From assembly GCF_022662375.1 (NCBI RefSeq), contig NZ_JAKNQL010000015.1:1-64000 (forward strand): a stretch of DNA of 64,000 bases, written 5' to 3'. Positions 39,176-48,189 of the stretch are shown here, in pieces (positions within the stretch are counted from its first letter, which is position 1; each line of letters starts with the position of its first letter). Source of the stretch: Pseudomonas sp. CROZ-RG-20F-R04-15. GTDB lineage: Bacteria > Pseudomonadota > Gammaproteobacteria > Pseudomonadales > Pseudomonadaceae. The position numbers were made by a program, and so were the translations under genes. Below the pieces are notes generated by a model. The model had not been told where the DNA came from, searched no databases, and worked only from the letters and a program-made list of their open reading frames with translations.

Positions 39176-39262
39176 GTGGGAGCGAGCCTGCTCGCGAATG
39201 CGGTGGATCAGTCAAAGGTGCATCGACTGACCTGACGCCTTCGCGAGCAGGCTCGCTCCCAC
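39176..39262. repeat. REP pair (REPIN), head-to-head type
   Basis: GTGGGAGCGAGCCTGCTCGC and its inverse flank a spacer with GGTGGATCAGT and ACTGAC, matching the pairs at 20861 and 31814. Confidence 0.85.
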
Positions 39263-39286
39263 AGGGGTTTCGTGGTGTGTCGAGGA

Positions 39287-39913
39287 TTATTTACCGTTGG
39301 TCAGGGTGCTGTAGCTGGTCATCAGGTTGCGGTAATCCGGGATGTGGTTGGAGAACAGCGTGCCCAGCCCTTCGATGTCGTTGCGCCAGTCGCGATGCAG
39401 CTCGCAGGCCAGACCGAACCAGGTCATCAATTGCGCACCGGCGCTGGACATGCGGTTCCACGCCGATTCGCGGGTCAGTTCGTTGAACGTACCGGACGCG
39501 TCAGTCACCACAAAGACGTCGAAGCCTTCTTCCAGCGCCGACAACGCCGGGAACGCCACGCAGACTTCGGTCACCACACCGGCAATGATCAGTTGCTTCT
39601 TGCCGGTCGCCTTGATCGCTTTGACGAAATCCTCGTTGTCCCAGGCGTTGATCTGGCCAGGACGGGCGATGTACGGCGCTTCCGGGAACAGCGCTTTCAG
39701 CTCTGGCACCAGCGGGCCGTTGGGGCCGGTTTCGAAACTGGTGGTGAGGATCGTTGGCAGTTTGAAGTACTTGGCCAGATCGGCCAGCGCCAGCACGTTG
39801 TTCTTGAATTTGTCCGGTTCAATGTCACGCACCAGCGACAGCAGTCCGGCCTGATGGTCGACCAGCAGTACCGCAGCGTTGTTCTTGTCCAGACGTTTGT
39901 ATTGAGTGGTCAT
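39287..39913 (-). CDS. YcaC-like isochorismatase-family hydrolase 1
   Basis: The 208-residue protein belongs to the cysteine hydrolases related to YcaC. The catalytic triad is present: Asp in LLVDHQAG, Lys in IKATGKKQ and Cys in TEVCVAF. The substrate is unknown. It is the downstream partner of a paralogue in the same direction. Confidence 0.88.
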   Translation of the reverse strand: MTTQYKRLDKNNAAVLLVDHQAGLLSLVRDIEPDKFKNNVLALADLAKYFKLPTILTTSFETGPNGPLVPELKALFPEAPYIARPGQINAWDNEDFVKAIKATGKKQLIIAGVVTEVCVAFPALSALEEGFDVFVVTDASGTFNELTRESAWNRMSSAGAQLMTWFGLACELHRDWRNDIEGLGTLFSNHIPDYRNLMTSYSTLTNGK

Positions 39914-39969
39914 AGCAGTAATCCTCGCGGGTGGTAGAGGCCGACGGGGGTCGGCCTCAGGTGACTCGA

Positions 39970-40653
39970 TCAGCGCTGGGAATCCAGCACTTCGTGTTCG
40001 TTCGCGACTTGCTGAGCCTTGAGGTAACTCTCGATCAGCAATTGATAATGGGGCATGGCTTGGGCGTAGACGGCCGCCCACTGCTCGGCATCGGGACGGT
40101 TCCACGAGCCTTGCAGCTCGGAAAGCGTAGCCATGATGTCGATCGGCACCACCCCGGCCTGGGCCAAACGGGCAACTGTCAGATCAGTGGCAAGTTTGGA
40201 GTGATTGCCGGACGCGTCGACCACGGCGAACACCTTGTAGCCTTCGTGCACGGCGGCGATCGACGGGAACGCCAGGCACACGCTGGTCAGGGTGCCGGCG
40301 ATCACCAGGGTTTTCTTGCCGGTGGCTTTCACTGCGGCGTGAAACTGCGGGTTGTCCCAGGCATTGATCTCGCCTTTGCGCGCCACGTATTGCGCATGCG
40401 GTGCGGCTTCGTGGATTTCCGGAATCAACGGCCCGTTCGGCCCTTGCGGCACGGAGGCGGTGGTGATCACCGGCATCTTCAACAGGGTCGCAGCCTTGGC
40501 CAGTGCGATGGCGTTCGCGCGCAGTTGCGGCACGTCCATGTCCTTGACGATCTGTAACAGACCGCTCTGATGGTCGATCAACAACATGGCCGCGTCGCTG
40601 GCATCGATGGTCGGTTTCTGGCCGTCGAAGTTCGCTGCATTGACAGTGTTCAT
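39970..40653 (-). CDS. YcaC-like isochorismatase-family hydrolase 2
   Basis: The 227-residue protein is a paralogue of the next gene, with Asp in LLIDHQSG, Lys in VKATGKKT and Cys in TSVCLAF. N terminus (MNTVNAANFDGQKPTID) and C terminus are longer. 56 bases separate the two, and the pirin gene lies upstream. Confidence 0.87.
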   Translation of the reverse strand: MNTVNAANFDGQKPTIDASDAAMLLIDHQSGLLQIVKDMDVPQLRANAIALAKAATLLKMPVITTASVPQGPNGPLIPEIHEAAPHAQYVARKGEINAWDNPQFHAAVKATGKKTLVIAGTLTSVCLAFPSIAAVHEGYKVFAVVDASGNHSKLATDLTVARLAQAGVVPIDIMATLSELQGSWNRPDAEQWAAVYAQAMPHYQLLIESYLKAQQVANEHEVLDSQR

Positions 40654-40739
40654 GGGCGTTTCCTCTTTTCTATAGGCAACAGCCATCCTTGGCCTGCGAA
40701 CCGGCCTACGCGTCCTGTGTAGAGCGGAGTGGTGGTGCG

Positions 40740-41606
40740 TTAAGCGTGCATCTGGCCGAAGCGGCCGGACTGGAAGTCGGCGAACGCCTGGTGGATTTCC
40801 TGCTCGGTGTTCATCACGAACGGGCCGTGGCCGACGATCGGTTCGTCGATCGGCTCGCCGCTGAGCAGCAACACCACCGCGTCCTGGCTGGCTTCGAGCG
40901 TCATCTGATGGCCGTCACGTTCGAACAGCGCCAACTGCCCTTCGCGCACCGATTCCACACCGTTGACCTGCACCGAGCCTTTCAGCACCACCAGCGCGGT
41001 ATTGCGGCCTTCGTGCAGATCCAGCGTCAGCAACTTGCCGGCGTTGAGGCGCAGATCCCACAAGTCGATCGGCGTGAAGGTGCGCGATGGGCCGGTGTGG
41101 CCATCGAACTCACCGGCGATCAGGCGCAGGCTGCCCGCGTTGTCCTTGAGCGCGATGCTCGGGATGTCGCTGTCAAGAATGGTCTGGTAGCCCGGCGCGG
41201 CCATTTTGTCCTTGGCCGGCAGGTTGACCCACAGCTGCACCATTTCCAGTTTGCCGCCGGTTTTGGCGAAGTTTTCCGAGTGGAATTCCTCGTGGAGGAT
41301 CCCCGACGCCGCCGTCATCCATTGCACATCGCCAGGGCCGATGATGCCGCCGCTGCCGGTCGAGTCGCGGTGCTGCACTTCGCCTTCATAAACGATAGTC
41401 ACGGTTTCGAAACCACGGTGCGGATGCTGACCAACGCCACGCCGTTCAGTCGTCGGGGTGAAATCGGCCGGGCCGGCGTGATCAAGCAGCAGGAACGGGC
41501 TGATGTGTTTGCCCAGGTTGTCGTAGGAAAACAGCGTGCGAACCGGGAAACCATCGCCGACCCAATGGCCGCGCGGGCTGGTGTAGATACCGATGATGTT
41601 TTTCAT
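40740..41606 (-). CDS. Pirin-family cupin protein
   Basis: The 288-residue bicupin has the metal ligands of the pirin N-terminal cupin (HPHRGFETVTIVYEG, with HEEFHSE further on) and the C-terminal cupin. Bacterial pirins can show quercetinase or regulatory roles; here neither is shown. GGAGA stands before the ATG. It is divergent from a LysR gene, which probably controls it with the hydrolase pair. Confidence 0.9.
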   Translation of the reverse strand: MKNIIGIYTSPRGHWVGDGFPVRTLFSYDNLGKHISPFLLLDHAGPADFTPTTERRGVGQHPHRGFETVTIVYEGEVQHRDSTGSGGIIGPGDVQWMTAASGILHEEFHSENFAKTGGKLEMVQLWVNLPAKDKMAAPGYQTILDSDIPSIALKDNAGSLRLIAGEFDGHTGPSRTFTPIDLWDLRLNAGKLLTLDLHEGRNTALVVLKGSVQVNGVESVREGQLALFERDGHQMTLEASQDAVVLLLSGEPIDEPIVGHGPFVMNTEQEIHQAFADFQSGRFGQMHA

Positions 41607-41635
41607 GGTTGTCTCCAATTTGGGTGAGTGACGCG

Positions 41636-41656
41636 ATGGATTAAGCTTAAATCCAT
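41636..41656. promoter_or_regulatory. Probable LysR operator between pirin and lysR
   Basis: ATGGATT and AATCCAT form perfect seven-base arms around AAGCTTA, giving a T-N11-A type dyad in the divergent region. Confidence 0.6.
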
Positions 41657-41711
41657 GACCATCAATGCACTAGACTGCAAAAATCAGCCTTAGCGTTCTA
41701 TCTGGAGAACG

Positions 41712-42620
41712 ATGGTGGAAGACCTCAATACCCTCTACTACTTCACTCAAGTGGTCGAGCACCACGGATTTGCCGCCGCCGGGCGGGCGCTGGACATGCC
41801 CAAATCAAAACTCAGCCGGCGCATTGCCGAGCTTGAGGAGCGTCTCGGCGTACGTCTGCTGCACCGCACCAGCCGTCATTGTTCATTGACTGAAATCGGC
41901 CAGGCCTATTACCAGCGCTGCCTGGCCATGCGCATCGAAGCCGAAAGCGCCGCCGAACTGATCGAGCGCAACCGCTCCGAACCGCAAGGCCTGGTGCGCC
42001 TGAGTTGCCCGACGGCGCTGCTCAATTCGTGGGTCGGGCCGATGCTCACGCGCTACATGCTCAAGTACCCGCTGGTGGAGTTGTTCATCGAGAGCACCAA
42101 CCGCCGGGTCGACCTGATTCACGAAGGATTCGACATTGCGCTGCGGGTGCGTTTTCCGCCACTGGAGAACACCGACATGGTCATGAAGGTGTTGGGCAAC
42201 AGCACGCAATCGGTGGTCGGCAGCCCGCAGTTTGTCGAACGCCTGTCGTCACCGCCCTCGCCTGCGGACCTCAACGGACTGCCGAGCCTGCACTGGGGCG
42301 CGGCGCAGCGTGAATATCAGTGGGAGTTGCTGGGGCCGAATGACAACACGGCGCTGATTCGCCATACGCCACGCCTGGTCACCGATGATCTGATCGCCTT
42401 GCGTCAGGCAGTGATTGCCGGGGTCGGCGTGGCGCACTTGCCGAGTGTGGTGGTGCGTGAGGACATTGCCGCCGGACGCGTGGTCGAGTTGATTCCCGGC
42501 TGGGCACCGAAGTGCGGGGTGGTGCATGCGATCTTTCCGTCGCGGCGCGGGTTGCTGCCGTCGGTGCGTACCTTGATCGATTTTCTCGGCGAAGAGTTTG
42601 CGCATAGCGATATTGCTTGA
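41712..42620 (+). CDS. LysR-family regulator divergent from the pirin gene
   Basis: The 302-residue protein has the N-terminal winged helix (MVEDLNTLYYFTQVVEHHGF, then LDMPKSKLSRRIAELEERLG) and the effector domain of the group that includes many quinone/aldehyde-responsive regulators. TGGAG precedes the ATG. It probably controls the pirin and YcaC-like genes through the dyad at 41636-41656, and might also act on the downstream dkgB-like gene. Confidence 0.9.
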   Translation: MVEDLNTLYYFTQVVEHHGFAAAGRALDMPKSKLSRRIAELEERLGVRLLHRTSRHCSLTEIGQAYYQRCLAMRIEAESAAELIERNRSEPQGLVRLSCPTALLNSWVGPMLTRYMLKYPLVELFIESTNRRVDLIHEGFDIALRVRFPPLENTDMVMKVLGNSTQSVVGSPQFVERLSSPPSPADLNGLPSLHWGAAQREYQWELLGPNDNTALIRHTPRLVTDDLIALRQAVIAGVGVAHLPSVVVREDIAAGRVVELIPGWAPKCGVVHAIFPSRRGLLPSVRTLIDFLGEEFAHSDIA

Positions 42621-42635
42621 ATCGGTGGGGCGCCC

Positions 42636-42710
42636 TTCGCGAGCAGGCTCGCTCCCACAGGAGATCTGCGGCGTTCACAAATCCCCTGTGGGAGCGAGCC
42701 TGCTCGCGAA
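42636..42710. repeat. REP pair (REPIN), tail-to-tail type
   Basis: TTCGCGAGCAGGCTCGCTCC and GGAGCGAGCCTGCTCGCGAA around a spacer with TTCACAAATCCCC, like that at 28067-28140. Confidence 0.85.
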
Positions 42711-42849
42711 GAGGCCAGCCCGGACAACACAAATTCCCCTTTTGATTCATGATTTCCGGTCAACAGTGCTTTGCCCCACCAGCGGTTTTTCTCAACGATG
42801 CAGACGCGGATACTCCTGGCCATTCCCACTGCAACCCCTGGAGCCTTTC

Positions 42850-43653
42850 ATGTCTGTTCCCGCTTTCGGTCTTGGTACGTTTCGTCTGCAAGGCCAGGTG
42901 GTCATTGATTCGGTAAGTACCGCCCTCGATCTCGGCTACCGGGTCATCGACACCGCGCAAATCTACGAAAACGAAGCCGACGTCGGCCAGGCCATCGCCG
43001 CCAGTGGCATCTCGCGCGAAGAGCTGTTCATTACCAGCAAGATCTGGGTCGCCAACTTCGCCAAAGATCGCTTGATCGACAGCCTCAAGGAAAGCCTGCA
43101 AAAACTGCAGACCGACTACCTTGACCTGACGCTGATTCATTGGCCGTCGCCGGAAAACCAGGTGCCCGTGGAAGAATTCATGGGCGCCCTGCTCGAAGCC
43201 AAGCGTCTGGGCCTGACCCGGCAGATCGGTGTGTCCAACTTCACCCTCGACTTGATGAAGCAGGCAATAGCGGCGGTCGGTGCAGAAAACATCGCGACCA
43301 ACCAGATCGAACTGCATCCGTACCTGCAGAACCGCAAGGTGGACGAGTTCGCCCGTAGCCAAGGCATCCACATCACTTCGTACATGACCCTCGCCTACGG
43401 TGAAGTGCTGAAAGACCCGCTGATCCAGCAGATCGCCGAACACCTGCAAGCCACCCCGGCGCAAGTCACCCTCGCCTGGGCGATGCAGTCGGGCTACGCG
43501 GTGATCCCGTCGTCGACCAAACGCGCCAACCTGCAAAGCAACCTTGCCGCCACGGCGCTGACCTTGAGCGATGCCGACATGGCGCTGATTGCCACGCTGG
43601 ATCGTGGCCATCGCCTAACCAGCCCGAAAGGCATCGCACCAGACTGGGACTGA
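42850..43653 (+). CDS. dkgB: Aldo/keto reductase, DkgB-like
   Basis: The 267-residue NADPH reductase acts on 2,5-diketo-gluconate or methylglyoxal-type carbonyls. Residues of the AKR tetrad are visible: Asp and Tyr in VIDTAQIYENEADVG, Lys in ITSKIW and His in LIHWPSP. Length equals E. coli DkgB, and a lysR gene lies upstream as at that locus. It ends 11 bases from the convergent kinase gene. Confidence 0.88.
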   Translation: MSVPAFGLGTFRLQGQVVIDSVSTALDLGYRVIDTAQIYENEADVGQAIAASGISREELFITSKIWVANFAKDRLIDSLKESLQKLQTDYLDLTLIHWPSPENQVPVEEFMGALLEAKRLGLTRQIGVSNFTLDLMKQAIAAVGAENIATNQIELHPYLQNRKVDEFARSQGIHITSYMTLAYGEVLKDPLIQQIAEHLQATPAQVTLAWAMQSGYAVIPSSTKRANLQSNLAATALTLSDADMALIATLDRGHRLTSPKGIAPDWD

Positions 43654-43664
43654 CCTGACGCCCG

Positions 43665-46600
43665 TCAGTTTTGCAGGCGTTGCGCGAGGCCGGCCATGGC
43701 CTCACGCAACGTATCGCTCGCCATGGCCAATGGCGCCGCGTGCGATTCGCGGCACGCCTGCTCAAGCTCGACACACGCAGCCACCACTCGCGCGGCCCCG
43801 ACCATCTGCGCCCCGCCCTTGATGTGATGAGCCAGTTCGCGCAGCCCTGCGCGATCCTGCTCATGCAGCAGAACATCCAGACGTTGCAGATCGAGGTGCA
43901 AACTGTTCAACACCTCCTTGCGCAAATGCTCGATCAAGCCACGATCATCCCCGGCCATTTGCTCCAGGGTACTCAGATCGATTTCCGCCAATGCTGGCAC
44001 CGCGCTGGAAGCCGCCGCGATGTCGCAATGACTGGCCGCCGTCAACGCCTGCGCCAGATCGTGCAAGCGGATCGGTTTGAACAGACACTCGTCCATACCG
44101 GCATTCAGGCAGCGCGTCCTTTCCTCGGCCTGCGCATTGGCGGTAAAGCCAAAGATCAGGCACGGCTTGCGCCCGGCAGTCGCTTCTTCCTCACGAATCG
44201 CCAGCGCCAGTTGATAACCGTTGCGCCTCGGCATGTTGCAATCGGTGATCACCACATCGAACGCTTGCGTGCGCCAGCGCTCCAGGCCTTCATCACCGTT
44301 CTCGGTGTCGACCGTCCGATGGCCCAGCTCACTCAACTGCCAGCACAGCAACAGACGGTTCACCGGATGATCGTCCACCACCAGCACGCTCAGTGAACAC
44401 GCATCGGCAGCCGCAGCGCGCGGGATTGCCGGGGCCTGAGCGAGTGCGGCCAACAGCGGCAGTTCGAGACTGACTTCGACTTGCGTTCCCTCGCCCGGCG
44501 CACTGTCGAGCCGCAGCGTGCCGCCCATCATTTCGCAGAGGCTGCGACTGATCACCAGGCCCAGCCCGGAACCGCTGCGTGCCGACGCCGAGTGATTGCC
44601 GGCCTGCACGAACGGGCTGAACAAGCGCCGCCGATCGTCGTGGCTGATCCCGACGCCGCTGTCCTCGATCCGCACTTTCACGGCCAGTGTGTCTGTCACC
44701 GTTGCACTCACCACCAGCCGCAGACTGACTTCGCCCTCTTCAGTGAACTTGATTGCATTGCTCAGCAGATTCGACAGCACTTGTTTGAACCGCGTCGGAT
44801 CAATCAGCACATCAACGTTGCTGCGGGTATCCAGTTCGATGTGCCACAACAAGCGTTTCTGCCGCGCCAGCCCTTCAAACACCCGACACACTGACGCCAC
44901 CAGTTCGCGCAGGTTGGCGCGTTCGGGCGCGAGGGACAAATGCCCGGTCTCGATCCGTGCAATGTCGAGAATATCGCCGATCAGCGCCAGCAATTGTTGC
45001 CCGGCATTGGACGCTACCTGAATGGCCAAACGATCGGTCACGCCCTCTTCTGCGCGCTTCAGGGCCAGTTCGAGCATGCCGATCAAGGCATTCATCGGTG
45101 TGCGGATTTCATGGCTCATGGTCGCCAGAAACGTGGTTTTCGCCCGATTGGCATCATCTGCTGCGTCCTTGGCTTCCTGCAGTTGCTGCAACCACTGCTG
45201 GCGCCGGCGAATCTGCTGACGCTGAAAAACGATCCAGGCCAGCGCCAGCGCCAACAAGACCGCTGCACCGGCAAAGCCAAGCAGGATTTCCTGACGATGT
45301 TTTAACCAGTAACTGTCATCGACCACCACATCGTGGCTCCAGCGTTCAACCAGTTCGTCCATCTGTTGCGGGGCGATACTCAGGAGTGCCTTGTTCAGGA
45401 TCGAATGCAGTGCGGGCATTTGCGGTGCGGTCGCCAGCGCAATGCGTGCCGGTTGATCGCCGACCGTGCCGGTGATGCGCAGACGTTCGCGGTAGTGACG
45501 GGCGATCAGAAAGCGCGCCACGAGCAACGAACTCACCGTGGCGTCGACTTGCCCCTTGGCAATCATCGCCATGCCTTCAGCGGGGCTTTTGGCATCGACC
45601 AGACGAATGCCCGGCACACGTCCCAATAAATAACCGCGTAATGGATGGCCGCGATAAATCGCCAGTCGCTTACCTGCCAGGTCATCGAGTTTGAGCGAGC
45701 CCTGCTCGGTGCTCGCACTGACCAGCACAAACGGATTGTTCAGATAAGCGCGAGTAAATTGCAGTTCGGTTTCGCGCTCGCTGCTCGGCGTCACCACCGG
45801 CAATATATCCAGTTCACCGGCCTTGAGCTGTTCGATCTGGCGATCCAGCGAGGCGCCGCGCACGATGTCGAACTTCAGCCCGCTGCGCTGGCTGATCAAA
45901 CTCAGCAGTTGCGCCGACAGTCCGCTGAAGCGACCGTCGGCGTCGAAAAAAGTCAGTGGCGCGAAATCTTCAATGGCGCCGACACGCACCACCGGGTGCT
46001 GCTCCAGCCACTCCTGCTCACTGCCACTGAGTTGAACCCGCGATTGTTCAGCCATCTCGGCAAGGCCCACACTCCAGCGCTGTTCAATGCGTTGGCGACG
46101 CTCCATGGGAATCGCCGTCAACGCGTTGTCGACGATACGTTTGAGGCGCACCTCGCTGCGCAACAGGGCAAAACCGAACGGATTGGCATCCAGCCCTGAC
46201 GGCCCGGCCAATTGCAGGTCATTACGGTAATTGGTGTTGATCAGGTAGTTGGCGCTGATGAAGTCGCCCAGATAAACGTCATCCGCGCCGAAAGCCACAG
46301 CACCGAGCGCATCCATTGCCGAAGGATAACGCTGCACATTTGCCCGAGGATAAAACGCTTGCACGCTCGCCAGCGGCAAGTAGTCCTCGACCATGGCCAG
46401 GCGCTTGCCGGCCAGATCGCTCGGCAATTGTTCTTCGAGCCGGGTCACCAGCATCGGCTGATCTTCGGCGTAAGCACGGGACAGAATGATGTCCGGGTCG
46501 GCGGTCTCAAAACTGTTGGAAGTCCCCAACACATCGAGATCGCCGCGCTTGAGCGCCGCCATCACCGCATCGCGATTGGCAAAACGCTGGACTTCGATGC

Positions 46601-46883
46601 GCACGCCGAGCAATTGCGCCAGCAGATCGGCGTAATCGGCAGTCAGTCCTTCGAGCTCATGCTGATTGCGGGTGATTTCGAATGGCGGGTAATCCGGTCC
46701 GGAAATGCCCATGCGCAACACCGGGTGCAAACGCAGCCATTGCCGATCCTGTTCGTCCAGACGTAGCTGGATACTTCCCAGTCCGGTGCGGGTCAGCACC
46801 TGCAATACTTGCGGCGCTTCACTCGCCCAACAGGTGGCCATCAGGCTCAACCACCACCAGACAATCCAGCATCCTGGCTTCAT
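43665..46883 (-). CDS. Hybrid sensor kinase 1, RocS/BvgS-like (two solute-binding domains)
   Basis: The 1072-residue protein has a signal anchor, two periplasmic bacterial solute-binding 3 domains (about 55-270 and 297-517), a membrane span (532-553), HisKA with His591 (MSHEIRTPMN), HATPase (NLLSNAIKFTEEG, GSGLGLVISR), a receiver with Asp881 (DVVITDCNMP) and Lys936, and an Hpt domain with His1019 (AHHIKGGA). This is the unorthodox RocS1/BvgS/EvgS layout, here without a PAS linker. It follows its regulator gene by ten bases, so both are cotranscribed. The periplasmic ligand is unknown; BvgS-type domains sense small organic acids or ions. Confidence 0.92.
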   Translation of the reverse strand: MKPGCWIVWWWLSLMATCWASEAPQVLQVLTRTGLGSIQLRLDEQDRQWLRLHPVLRMGISGPDYPPFEITRNQHELEGLTADYADLLAQLLGVRIEVQRFANRDAVMAALKRGDLDVLGTSNSFETADPDIILSRAYAEDQPMLVTRLEEQLPSDLAGKRLAMVEDYLPLASVQAFYPRANVQRYPSAMDALGAVAFGADDVYLGDFISANYLINTNYRNDLQLAGPSGLDANPFGFALLRSEVRLKRIVDNALTAIPMERRQRIEQRWSVGLAEMAEQSRVQLSGSEQEWLEQHPVVRVGAIEDFAPLTFFDADGRFSGLSAQLLSLISQRSGLKFDIVRGASLDRQIEQLKAGELDILPVVTPSSERETELQFTRAYLNNPFVLVSASTEQGSLKLDDLAGKRLAIYRGHPLRGYLLGRVPGIRLVDAKSPAEGMAMIAKGQVDATVSSLLVARFLIARHYRERLRITGTVGDQPARIALATAPQMPALHSILNKALLSIAPQQMDELVERWSHDVVVDDSYWLKHRQEILLGFAGAAVLLALALAWIVFQRQQIRRRQQWLQQLQEAKDAADDANRAKTTFLATMSHEIRTPMNALIGMLELALKRAEEGVTDRLAIQVASNAGQQLLALIGDILDIARIETGHLSLAPERANLRELVASVCRVFEGLARQKRLLWHIELDTRSNVDVLIDPTRFKQVLSNLLSNAIKFTEEGEVSLRLVVSATVTDTLAVKVRIEDSGVGISHDDRRRLFSPFVQAGNHSASARSGSGLGLVISRSLCEMMGGTLRLDSAPGEGTQVEVSLELPLLAALAQAPAIPRAAAADACSLSVLVVDDHPVNRLLLCWQLSELGHRTVDTENGDEGLERWRTQAFDVVITDCNMPRRNGYQLALAIREEEATAGRKPCLIFGFTANAQAEERTRCLNAGMDECLFKPIRLHDLAQALTAASHCDIAAASSAVPALAEIDLSTLEQMAGDDRGLIEHLRKEVLNSLHLDLQRLDVLLHEQDRAGLRELAHHIKGGAQMVGAARVVAACVELEQACRESHAAPLAMASDTLREAMAGLAQRLQN

Positions 46884-46893
46884 GTGCGATCGC

Positions 46894-47520
46894 TCAGATC
46901 ACATGATTGCGCTTGGCGAATTCGCGCAAGAGCACCGCCGAAATCACTCCCAGTTTTTTCATCAGACGGGTCTTGTAGGTACTCACGGTCTTGTGGCTCA
47001 GGTGCATGTCCTCGGCAATCGCCTTGTTGGACTTGCCCTGCGCCAGTTGCACGAAAATGTTCAACTCACGATCGGAGAGCTGATCGATCATCTGTTTTTC
47101 CGTGACCTGCACGGCATTCAGCGTGCTGACATAGTCCGGGAGCGCGGCAAAATAGCTATGCCCTGACATTACCGCCCGAATGGCATTGCGCAACTGTTCC
47201 AGTTGATTGGTTTTGGTCACGTAAGCCATGGCCCCGGCACGCACACAACGCTCCTGATAGAACATGGGTTCGTGTGTACTGAAAACCAGCACTCGACTAT
47301 GAAGCTCATTCGCCTTGATCCGATCCAGAACATCCAGCCCTCCGAGTCCTGGCAAATTCAGATCGAGTATCACCAGTTCAGGTTTGTGTTCCCGAATAAG
47401 CGACAGCACCTCGTTACCTTGGGAGGCTTCGTAGATCAGTTTGAAGCCTGTGGCTTGCAGCACGATTCGAATGGCGGCGCGCACCACCGGATGATCGTCG
47501 ACGATCAGCGCTGACTTCAT
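46894..47520 (-). CDS. NarL-type response regulator 1, RocA/BvgA-like
   Basis: The 208-residue protein has a receiver with the acidic pair (VDDHP), Asp53 (VILDLNLPG) and a C-terminal LuxR-type helix-turn-helix (LSDRELNIFVQLAQGKSNKAI). Length and layout match RocA1/EvgA/BvgA, expected partner of the kinase directly downstream. GGGAG stands before the ATG. A paralogue of the same length is at 57308-57934. Confidence 0.93.
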   Translation of the reverse strand: MKSALIVDDHPVVRAAIRIVLQATGFKLIYEASQGNEVLSLIREHKPELVILDLNLPGLGGLDVLDRIKANELHSRVLVFSTHEPMFYQERCVRAGAMAYVTKTNQLEQLRNAIRAVMSGHSYFAALPDYVSTLNAVQVTEKQMIDQLSDRELNIFVQLAQGKSNKAIAEDMHLSHKTVSTYKTRLMKKLGVISAVLLREFAKRNHVI

Positions 47521-47622
47521 GGCCACTCCCAGTGCAAAGTCTGACGAACAGGCCACCGATTGCGGCTTATCCGGACTCAGTGGCTGCGCAGGGACTGTTA
47601 CACGTAACGCAGAGCAAATCAC

Positions 47623-47656
47623 CTGTCAGGTCTGACAGTTGCAGGAAATGAATTTC
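47623..47656 (-). promoter_or_regulatory. Candidate operator region of regulator 1
   Basis: CTGTCAG and CTGACAG form a perfect dyad around GT. Next to it TGCAGGAAATGAATTTC (47640-47656) is a weaker version of the TGTAGGAAATTTCC motif seen elsewhere in this locus. It is about 105-135 bases before the regulator start. Confidence 0.45.
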
Positions 47657-48099
47657 TATGCATGCGCAGCGCTTTGCACCAACGGATTTACCCTGTGGGC
47701 TGGTAGCGTCTGTGCCCGTGCGGGTGCATCGACCAGCGCCATCAACTGGTCGATAGACTGTTTTGATGGCAGTGACAAATGGCTGATCTGGACATTTTCC
47801 TGAGCGAAGCCGCAAGACAGTTGCAACGGCGCCGTTTGCTCGTTGTAGATCAACGCCTGACGAACCTGCGGGTTATCGAGGAAAAAACCCAGCAGATCCA
47901 GCGAGCCTGCCGCCAGTTCGGCGTTGATGACCACCACATCGAAGGGCTCGCAACCGTAATCCACCAGGGTCAGCAGCTCGGTGAGGTTCTGCACCGGAGC
48001 AATGCGGTAATAATTGAGACCGTTGAACAGTCGCTCGATTTTCATCCGGTGAAAATGCTGAGGGTCTGCGATCAGAATGCGCAGGGCTTTATTGATCAT
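47656..48099 (-). CDS. Stand-alone pseudo-receiver protein A (phosphoacceptor Asp replaced by Asn)
   Basis: The 147-residue protein reads as a receiver fold without output domain: RILIADPQHFHRMKIERLF, then CEPFDVVVINAELAAG at the phosphoacceptor strand. The Asp is Asn59 and the second acidic residue is Pro, so phosphorylation is unlikely. The last about 20 residues are a loose tail. GGGAG precedes the ATG. It is paralogous to the 129-residue protein at 49490-49879 (shared CEPF and INAEL). Likely a binding partner that tunes the kinase or the EAL protein. Confidence 0.75.
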   Translation of the reverse strand: MINKALRILIADPQHFHRMKIERLFNGLNYYRIAPVQNLTELLTLVDYGCEPFDVVVINAELAAGSLDLLGFFLDNPQVRQALIYNEQTAPLQLSCGFAQENVQISHLSLPSKQSIDQLMALVDAPARAQTLPAHRVNPLVQSAAHA

Positions 48100-48153
48100 G
48101 ATCGATCTCCCGGTGTCAGGGTTTCTGGGTGCGGCAAGACTACGCAAGCCACC

Positions 48154-48177
48154 TGTAGAGTTCTGTAGGAATGTTCC
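48154..48177 (-). promoter_or_regulatory. TGTAGGAATGTTCC box with a second half-site
   Basis: TGTAGGAATGTTCC (48164-48177) stands 65 bases before the pseudo-receiver A start. A second TGTAG lies at 48154, ten bases away, i.e. on the same helix face. On the gene strand a TAGTCT hexamer follows TTCCTACA after 21 bases. Confidence 0.55.
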
Positions 48178-48189
48178 GAAAAAAAGAGG

